Below are positions 58,854-64,000 of a stretch of 64,000 bases of DNA, one piece after another (position 1 is the first letter of the stretch; each line of letters opens with the position of its first letter). This DNA is from JAKOWB01 sp038363005 (GTDB lineage Bacteria; Pseudomonadota; Alphaproteobacteria; Kiloniellales; JACOMY01). The stretch spans positions 62,001 through 126,000 of the forward strand of contig JBBQBI010000011.1 in assembly GCA_038363005.1 (NCBI GenBank), given 5' to 3'. The position numbers and the translations under genes are program-made. The notes under the pieces were generated by a model that saw only the letters and a list, made by a program, of their open reading frames with translations, searched no databases and was not told the DNA's origin.

Positions 58854-58994
58854 TGACCCCTCCTCGGATGATTGTTCTGTCTAGGCGACGAAACCCAGCA
58901 GGACTCGGGGTTGCCCCGGTCCTTCCATAAAACCATACAAACACGGTCGGAATTCGCAAGCGTGCCCAGGCCCCAGAATCATCGTCGAAGCGAC

Positions 58995-59825
58995 ATGGCG
59001 GGGCGCCTGACCCCCTGCGGCGCACTGCTGCGCGATGGCGACCCGGATCGCTATCTGACCGTGCTGGCAGGCGGCGGCGCGCAGGCCGAGGCGCTGTTTG
59101 CGCTCTATGCCTTCAACCTGGAGCTTGCACGCACCGCAGAGCTGGTACGCGAGGCCCTTCTGGGCGAGATCCGCCTGCAGTGGTGGCGCGATGCCCTGGC
59201 GCCGGGTGCACCGTCCCGGCCGCATCCCGTGGTCGACGCGCTGCGGCCGCTGGTCGACGCCGGCCGGCTGCCCCGGGAGGCGCTGCTGGCTTTGGTCGAC
59301 GCCCGGGCGCGCGACCTGGACAAGACGCCGCCGGCCGACCACGCAGCTTTCCTGGCCTATTGCGATGCCACCGCCGGGGCGTTGAACGCCTTGGCCGTCG
59401 CGCTGTTGGGCGGCGACGAAGCCGAACAAGCCGCCGCGCGCCAGATCGGCATGGCCTGGGCCATGCTGGGTCTGCTGCGCGCGACGCCGCACCTGGCGCA
59501 ACAGGGCCGGATACTGCTGCCGGAGGCCCTGCTGACCGCCGCCGGCACGACGCCGCGCGCGCTGCTCGACCTGCGGCCAAGCCCGGCGCTGGCCGAGGTG
59601 GCACGGCATCTTGACCGCGAGGCGGAACGCCTGCTGTCGGCGGCGCAGCAGGCCTTGCCCCGGCCGCGCCGGGCCATCGTCGCGCCCTTCCTGCTGGCCC
59701 GCCTGGCGCCGAGCTATCGCCGGCTGCTGGCGCGCGTTGGCTATGACCTCTTCGATCCACTGCTGGCGGCACGGCCGCCGGGACTGGCGTGGAAACTGGC
59801 ACTGGCCGGATTGGGGCGCCGATGA
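58995..59825 (+). CDS. Squalene/phytoene synthase-like protein (NDUFAF6-like), probably non-catalytic
   Basis: A 276-aa all-helical protein of the squalene/phytoene synthase fold. It has ALFALYAFNLELARTAELV and LLGEIRLQWWRDAL (about 34-65), hallmarks of the NDUFAF6-like branch. Both Asp-rich motifs of active synthases are lost: the first reads FNLELARTAE and the second LRATPHLAQQGRILLP. So terpene condensation is unlikely; the mitochondrial homolog assists complex I assembly. It would fit with the Mth938/NDUFAF3-like gene at 53673. The stop overlaps the next start by four bases. Confidence 0.88.
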   Translation: MAGRLTPCGALLRDGDPDRYLTVLAGGGAQAEALFALYAFNLELARTAELVREALLGEIRLQWWRDALAPGAPSRPHPVVDALRPLVDAGRLPREALLALVDARARDLDKTPPADHAAFLAYCDATAGALNALAVALLGGDEAEQAAARQIGMAWAMLGLLRATPHLAQQGRILLPEALLTAAGTTPRALLDLRPSPALAEVARHLDREAERLLSAAQQALPRPRRAIVAPFLLARLAPSYRRLLARVGYDLFDPLLAARPPGLAWKLALAGLGRR

Positions 59826-60493
59826 GCGACGACTGGATTCCGGCGCGTTGGCAGGGCAAAGCGCGCTGGCGGCTGTGGCGCAACATGCTGTTCCAGGACC
59901 ATTGCCTGGTGCGCTGGGTGGTGCCCAACGCGCACCGGGTAACCGATCAGCTGTGGCGCGCCGGTCAGCCGCTGCCCTTCCACTTCGCCGGCTGGCGGCG
60001 GCGCGGCATCCGCACCGTCATCAACCTGCGCGGACCGATCAAGTTCGCCAGCTGGGTGCTGTCGCGCCAGGCGGCCGAGCGTCAGGGGCTGGCCTACATC
60101 AACTACGGTCTGCGTTCGCGCGACTTGCCGACGCGCGAAGAGCTGCTGGGTCTGCTCGACCTGCTGGACAGCGCCACCTATCCGGTGCTGCTGCACTGCA
60201 AGTCGGGCAGCGATCGCACCGGCCTGGTCGCCGGCATCTACCTGATCCACCACCTGGGCAAGACCGCGGCCGAAGCACAGCGCCAGCTGACCTTTCGCTA
60301 TCTGCATCTGCGCAACGGCAAGGCCGGCGTGTTGCGCCTGGTGCTGACCAGCTACGCCACGGCGGTGGCGGCAGCGCCGATCGCCTTCCGCGACTGGGTG
60401 GCGACGGCCTACGACCCGGTGCCGCTGAAGGCCGCCTGGGGCGACTGGACCTGGCGCAGCGCCGTCATGGAACGGCTGCTGCGACGGGAGTAA
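59822..60493 (+). CDS. Dual-specificity/tyrosine phosphatase-like protein
   Basis: A 223-aa protein with the CX5R active site HCKSGSDRTGLVAG. Upstream is the fold segment GIRTVINLRGPIKFASW typical of the DSP/PTP-like families that act on phosphoproteins, phosphoinositides or lipid A-like substrates. The substrate is unknown. The start (MSDDWIP, 59822) overlaps the previous stop (ATGA), so it is co-translated with the squalene-synthase-like gene. No signal peptide. Confidence 0.87.
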   Translation: MSDDWIPARWQGKARWRLWRNMLFQDHCLVRWVVPNAHRVTDQLWRAGQPLPFHFAGWRRRGIRTVINLRGPIKFASWVLSRQAAERQGLAYINYGLRSRDLPTREELLGLLDLLDSATYPVLLHCKSGSDRTGLVAGIYLIHHLGKTAAEAQRQLTFRYLHLRNGKAGVLRLVLTSYATAVAAAPIAFRDWVATAYDPVPLKAAWGDWTWRSAVMERLLRRE

Positions 60494-60503
60494 CGGCCGA
60501 ACG

Positions 60504-60548
60504 CCCTCACCCCAACCCCTCTCCCTCAGGGAGAGGGCAGGGTGAGGG
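60504..60548. repeat. REP-like palindromic element downstream of trmFO
   Basis: A 45-base palindrome: outer arms CCCTCACCC (60504-60512) and GGGTGAGGG (60540-60548), inner arms CCCTCTCCCT (60517-60526) and AGGGAGAGGG (60528-60537). It lies in the convergent gap between the phosphatase gene and trmFO and could also stop transcription on both sides. Two related copies lie upstream of trmFO. Confidence 0.85.
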
Positions 60549-60554
60549 TGTCGG

Positions 60555-61922
60555 TCAGGCAGCCGCCCGCCCGCCGAGCCAGACCGTCAGGTCCGCCCGC
60601 GCCCGTGCCGCATAGAGCGGCTTCAGCGCCTTCCCCTTGAGCGGCTTGCCCTTGGGCTGCAGCGTCGCTTCCAGCGGCAGCGGTGGGAAGAGGCCGAAGT
60701 TCACGTTCATCGGCTGGAAGGTCCCGGCGTCGGCGCCGCCGGTGATGTGGCCCAGCAGGGCGCCCAGCGCGGTGGTCGGCGGCGGCGCCTCGGGCGCGTG
60801 GCCCAGGCGTTCGGCGGCGGCGAAGCGCCCGGCCAGCAGGCCGATGGCGGCGCTCTCCACATAGCCCTCGACGCCGGTGATCTGCCCGGCGAAACGCAGT
60901 GCCGGGCGCGCCTTCATCCGCAGCCAGCCATCCAGCAGCCGTGGCGAGTTGATGAAGGTGTTGCGGTGCAGGCCGCCCAGGCGGGCGAACTCGGCGTTCT
61001 GCAGGCCGGGAATCATGCGGAAGACCCGCGCCTGTTCGCCGTGCTTCAGCTTGGTCTGGAAGCCGACGAGGTTGTAGAGCGTGCCGAGCTTGTTGTCCTG
61101 GCGCAGCTGCACCACGGCCCAGGGGCGGCGACCGCTGCGCGGATCGGTCAGGCCGACCGGCTTCATCGGTCCGAAGCGCAAGGTGTCGAGGCCGCGCTCG
61201 GCCATCACCTCGATCGGCAGGCAGCCCTCGAAGTAGGGGACCTTCTCCCACTCCTTGAAGCTGGTCTTCTCGCCATCGCGCAGCGCCTGGATGAAGGCCT
61301 CGTACTGCGGCTTGTCCATCGGGCAGTTGATGTAGTCGGCACCGTCGCCCTCCGGCCCGACCTTGTCATAGCGCGACTGGAACCAGGCGGTCTCCAGGTC
61401 GATGGACTCGCGATGCACGATGGGGGCGATGGCATCGAAGAAGGACAGGTACTCCTCGCCGCCCAGCGCCTGGATCGCCGCCGAGAGCGCCGGCGAGGTC
61501 AGCGGGCCGGTCGCCAGGATCACGCTGTCCCAGTCTTCCGGCGGCAGGCCCGGCAGCTCTGCGCGGCGAATCTCCACCAGTGGCTCGGCCTCCAGCGCGG
61601 CGGTCACCGCGGCGGAAAAGCCGTCGCGGTCAACCGCCAGCGCGCCGCCGGCCGGCACCTTGTGGCGGTCGGCGGCGCCCAGGATCAGCGAGCCGGCGCG
61701 CCGCATCTCCTCGTGCAGCAGCCCGACGGCGTTGCTGTCGGCGTCGTCGGAGCGGAAGGAGTTGGAGCAGACCAGCTCCGCCAGGCTGTCGCCCTGGTGC
61801 GCGTCGGTCCGGCGCTGCGGTCGCATCTCGTGCAGCACCACCGGCACGCCAGCACGGGCCAGCTGCCAGGCAGCCTCGCTGCCGGCAAGGCCGCCGCCGA
61901 CGACGTGGACAGGTTTCACCAT
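60555..61922 (-). CDS. trmFO: Methylenetetrahydrofolate-tRNA-(uracil-5-)-methyltransferase TrmFO
   Basis: FAD- and folate-dependent enzyme making ribothymidine at position 54 of tRNA, 455 aa. The FAD site is VHVVGGGLAGSEAAWQLA (residues 5-22). Other marks are CSNSFRSDD, SFFDAIAPIVHRESID, the Cys in YINCPMDKPQYEAF, YFEGCLPIEVMAERG and FQPMNVNFGLFPPL. ATG 61922 is chosen over 62087 because the longer form would translate the REP-like repeats. The only ribosome site candidate, GAGGG at 61938-61934, is inside a REP-like copy. Confidence 0.95.
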   Translation of the reverse strand: MVKPVHVVGGGLAGSEAAWQLARAGVPVVLHEMRPQRRTDAHQGDSLAELVCSNSFRSDDADSNAVGLLHEEMRRAGSLILGAADRHKVPAGGALAVDRDGFSAAVTAALEAEPLVEIRRAELPGLPPEDWDSVILATGPLTSPALSAAIQALGGEEYLSFFDAIAPIVHRESIDLETAWFQSRYDKVGPEGDGADYINCPMDKPQYEAFIQALRDGEKTSFKEWEKVPYFEGCLPIEVMAERGLDTLRFGPMKPVGLTDPRSGRRPWAVVQLRQDNKLGTLYNLVGFQTKLKHGEQARVFRMIPGLQNAEFARLGGLHRNTFINSPRLLDGWLRMKARPALRFAGQITGVEGYVESAAIGLLAGRFAAAERLGHAPEAPPPTTALGALLGHITGGADAGTFQPMNVNFGLFPPLPLEATLQPKGKPLKGKALKPLYAARARADLTVWLGGRAAA

Positions 61923-61933
61923 GACCAGAAACA

Positions 61934-61966
61934 CCCTCACCCTGACCCTCTCCCTGAGGGAGAGGG
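61934..61966. repeat. REP-like element, copy A upstream of trmFO
   Basis: CCCTCACCC (61934-61942) followed by the inner palindrome CCCTCTCCCT (61946-61955)/AGGGAGAGGG (61957-61966). It is a half unit in the same orientation as the left side of the copy at 60504 and forms a pair with inverted copy B 13 bases away. Confidence 0.8.
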
Positions 61967-61979
61967 AAAACCAGATGGC

Positions 61980-62013
61980 CCCTCTCCCTCTGGGAGAGGG
62001 GTTGGGGTGAGGG
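61980..62013. repeat. REP-like element, copy B (inverted) upstream of trmFO
   Basis: Inner arms CCCTCTCCC (61980-61988)/GGGAGAGGG (61992-62000) then GGGTGAGGG (62005-62013), the mirror of copy A. A and B together form an 80-base composite palindrome like paired REP elements (BIME). Confidence 0.8.
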
Positions 62014-62105
62014 CGTTTGGTACGACTGGGCCGCGCCGCCCGCAACCCCCGTTGCCAAGCTGGCGCCCAAGTGCTTCCTAGGGCCACTTTTCCTGGGAGT
62101 TTCGC

Positions 62106-64000
62106 GTGGCCCTGCTACTCGGCTTCGATACCGGCGGTACCTACACCGACGCCGTGCTCTTCGATGAAGACAAGGGCGTGGTTGCCAAGGCCAAGGCGCT
62201 GACCACCAAGCACGACCTGGCGATCGGCGTCGGCCAGGCGATGGATGCCGTGCTGGCGGCGCACGACTTGACCGGGCGCGAGCGCGAGATTGCCCTGGTG
62301 TCGCTCTCCACCACCCTGGCGACCAATGCGCTGGTGGAGAGTCACGGCAATCCCGTCGGCCTGCTGCTGCTGGGCTATCCGCCGCAGGCGCTGGAACGCG
62401 CCGGCCTGCGCGAGGCGCTGCGCGGCGATCCCGTGGCCTTCCTGGCCGGTGGCCACACCGCCGGCGGCGAGCCGCAGGCGCCGCTCGACAAGGCCAAGGC
62501 TCTGGACGCGGTGCGCGCTATGGCGCCGCAGGTGCAGTCCTTCGCGGTCGCCGGCTTCTTCGCCGTGCGCAATCCGGAGCACGAGCTGGCACTCAGCGAC
62601 TGGATCCGCGCCGAGACCGGCCTGCCGGTGACCTGCGCACACCTGCTGTCCTCGGCACTCGACGCGCCGCGCCGGGCGCTGACGGCGGTGCTGAACGCCC
62701 GCCTGATCCCGCTGATCACCCAGCTTGTCGAAGCAGTGCAGGGCCTGATGCAGGCGCGTGGCCTGTCCTGCCCGCTGACCGTGGTGAAGGGCGATGGCTC
62801 CTTGATCAGCGACCGGGTGGCGCTGGCCTCGCCAGTGGAGACCATTCTCTCCGGCCCGGCGGCCAGCGTGGTCGGCGCGCGCGCCCTGGCGGCCGGGCAG
62901 GCGGGTGCGGACGACGCCTTCATCTCCGACATCGGCGGCACCACGACGGACATCGCCGTGCTGCACGGCGGTCGCCCGGTGCTGAACCGCGACGGCGCCA
63001 CCGTCGGCGGCTTCCGCACCATGGTCGAGGCCGTGGCGGTGCATACCCTGGGCTTGGGCGGCGACAGCGAGGTCACCGCCGCGCGCCCCGGGCACAAGGG
63101 TCTGGCGCCCCTCGGCGTCGGCCCACGCCGCGCCGTGCCGCTGTCGCTGCTGGCGCACGAGCACCCGGGCATCCTGGACGTCCTGGCGGCGCAGCTGGCC
63201 CGGCCGGAGCCGCTGTCGAGTGATGCCCGCTTCGCCTTGCGCCTGCGCCGCCTGGCGGCCAACGCGCCTTTGAAGCCGGCCGAGCGTCAGGTCTGGGACC
63301 GCCTGGCCGCGGGCCCACAGCCACTGGAAAGCCTGGCCGCCGACTACCTGGCGCAGAAGTCACTGCAGCGCCTGATCGACCGCGGACTGGCCATCGTCTC
63401 CACCGTCACGCCGAGCGACGCCGCGCATCTGCTGGGTCGTCAGGACACCTGGACCCTGGAGGCGGCGCGCCTGGGCTGCGCCCTGCTTGCCCGCTTGTCC
63501 GGGCGCGACAGCGCCGAGGCCGTGGCGGCCGAGGTCTTCGATCGCGTCGCCGCGCTGTCGGCCGAGGCGCTGGTCACCGCCGCGCTGGCGGAGGAGGGCG
63601 GGCCACCGGCGCTGCCCGATGGCCTGGGGCGCCTGCTGCTCGACCGCGCGCTGCTGTCGGCACAGGGACGGCCGCTGGTCGGCGCCAGCATCACCCTGCA
63701 ACGGCCGATCATTGCCATCGGCGCGCCGGCGTCGACCTACTATCCCGAGGTGGCGCAGCGCCTGGGCACGCCGCTGCTGTTGCCCTTGCACGCCGAGGTG
63801 TGCAACGCCGTCGGCGCCGTGGCCAGCGGCATCGTGCAGCGCGCCCGCCTGGTCATCACCCAGCCGGCCGACGGCAAGTTCCGCGCCCACCTGCCGGACG
63901 GCGTGCGCGATTTCCACGACCTCGAGCTGGCCGCCGCCGCCACCCTGGCCGCTGCCGAGGCCCAGGCGCGCGCCCAAGCGCTGGCCGCCGGCGCCGGCGA
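62106..64000 (+). CDS. Hydantoinase/oxoprolinase family protein (HyuA-like), cut by window edge
   Basis: ATP-dependent ring-opening enzyme of the hydantoinase A/oxoprolinase family; 631 codons are visible and the gene continues past the window. It starts with GTG at 62106 behind GGGAG. The N-terminal ASKHA nucleotide motif is LLGFDTGGTYTDAVLFD, followed by STTLATNALVESHG, and the central phosphate motif FISDIGGTTTDIAVLHGG. GFRTMVEAVAVHTLGLGGDSEV is a family signature (in parts). The exact substrate (5-oxoproline, hydantoin or acetone-like carboxylation) cannot be told; no hyuB is visible in the window. Confidence 0.9.
   Translation, partial: MALLLGFDTGGTYTDAVLFDEDKGVVAKAKALTTKHDLAIGVGQAMDAVLAAHDLTGREREIALVSLSTTLATNALVESHGNPVGLLLLGYPPQALERAGLREALRGDPVAFLAGGHTAGGEPQAPLDKAKALDAVRAMAPQVQSFAVAGFFAVRNPEHELALSDWIRAETGLPVTCAHLLSSALDAPRRALTAVLNARLIPLITQLVEAVQGLMQARGLSCPLTVVKGDGSLISDRVALASPVETILSGPAASVVGARALAAGQAGADDAFISDIGGTTTDIAVLHGGRPVLNRDGATVGGFRTMVEAVAVHTLGLGGDSEVTAARPGHKGLAPLGVGPRRAVPLSLLAHEHPGILDVLAAQLARPEPLSSDARFALRLRRLAANAPLKPAERQVWDRLAAGPQPLESLAADYLAQKSLQRLIDRGLAIVSTVTPSDAAHLLGRQDTWTLEAARLGCALLARLSGRDSAEAVAAEVFDRVAALSAEALVTAALAEEGGPPALPDGLGRLLLDRALLSAQGRPLVGASITLQRPIIAIGAPASTYYPEVAQRLGTPLLLPLHAEVCNAVGAVASGIVQRARLVITQPADGKFRAHLPDGVRDFHDLELAAAATLAAAEAQARAQALAAGAG

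Noticed and set aside
60504..62013. CRISPR array or insertion-sequence ends around trmFO
   Set aside because: The repeats are palindromic, of unequal spacing and only three in number, with no unique regular spacers and no transposase; they fit REP elements.

Overview
This 64 kb window is chromosomal DNA of an alphaproteobacterium, most likely a member of the Rhodospirillales or a close relative. The evidence is very high GC content with strong G/C preference at third codon positions, and two runs of genes in alphaproteobacterial order: gatCA, ruvX, pyrBC, plsY, dprA, topA, and erpA, dgt, argS, SPOR protein, nagZ, scpAB, tatABC, serS, surE, pcm, nlpD, yajC, secDF. No rRNA, tRNA, CRISPR array, insertion sequence or prophage gene was seen. 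Both ends cut a gene: topA on the left and a hydantoinase/oxoprolinase on the right.

Region 1 (1-12.6 kb) holds the old core topA-dprA-plsY and pyrC-pyrB. It is split by a 7 kb module of polysaccharide genes. The module has a Tat-exported family GH5 glucanase, a cellulose-synthase-like glycosyltransferase without a PilZ domain, an unknown membrane-anchored partner and a BcsS-type outer-membrane protein. Inside it sits a complete partner switch: GAF-PP2C phosphatase, STAS antagonist and anti-sigma kinase. The pyrC product lacks zinc-ligand histidines and looks like a pseudo-dihydroorotase.

Region 2 (12.6-26.8 kb) is accessory. Three paralogous large surface proteins (about 800-820 aa) combine a signal peptide, a conserved N-terminal barrel resembling inverse autotransporters, and a C-terminal right-handed beta-helix-like passenger. 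Barrels 2 and 3 are almost identical as proteins, while passengers diverge. A GbsR/MarR regulator, a DUF4166 protein and a membrane-anchored TIGR01777 epimerase lie between copies 1 and 2. AT-rich intergenic islands precede copies 2 and 3. A CoA-transferase, a secreted esterase and an AEC carrier follow.

Region 3 (26.8-34.6 kb) has ruvX, gatC-gatA without an adjacent gatB, xthA, erpA, two polytopic membrane proteins of unknown function and a glutathione transferase-like gene.

Region 4 (34.6-54 kb) is a dense housekeeping run for dNTP control, tRNA charging, cell-wall recycling, chromosome condensation, Tat export, protein repair, cell separation and Sec export. An orphan ABC ATPase and an outer-membrane beta-barrel gene are inserted in it.

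Region 5 (54-64 kb) carries a periplasmic tricorn-type protease whose ribosome binding site is buried in a perfect hairpin, an iron superoxide dismutase, a PuuD-like membrane protein, a degenerate squalene/phytoene-synthase-like protein, a tyrosine phosphatase, trmFO flanked by REP-like palindromes, and the partial hydantoinase.
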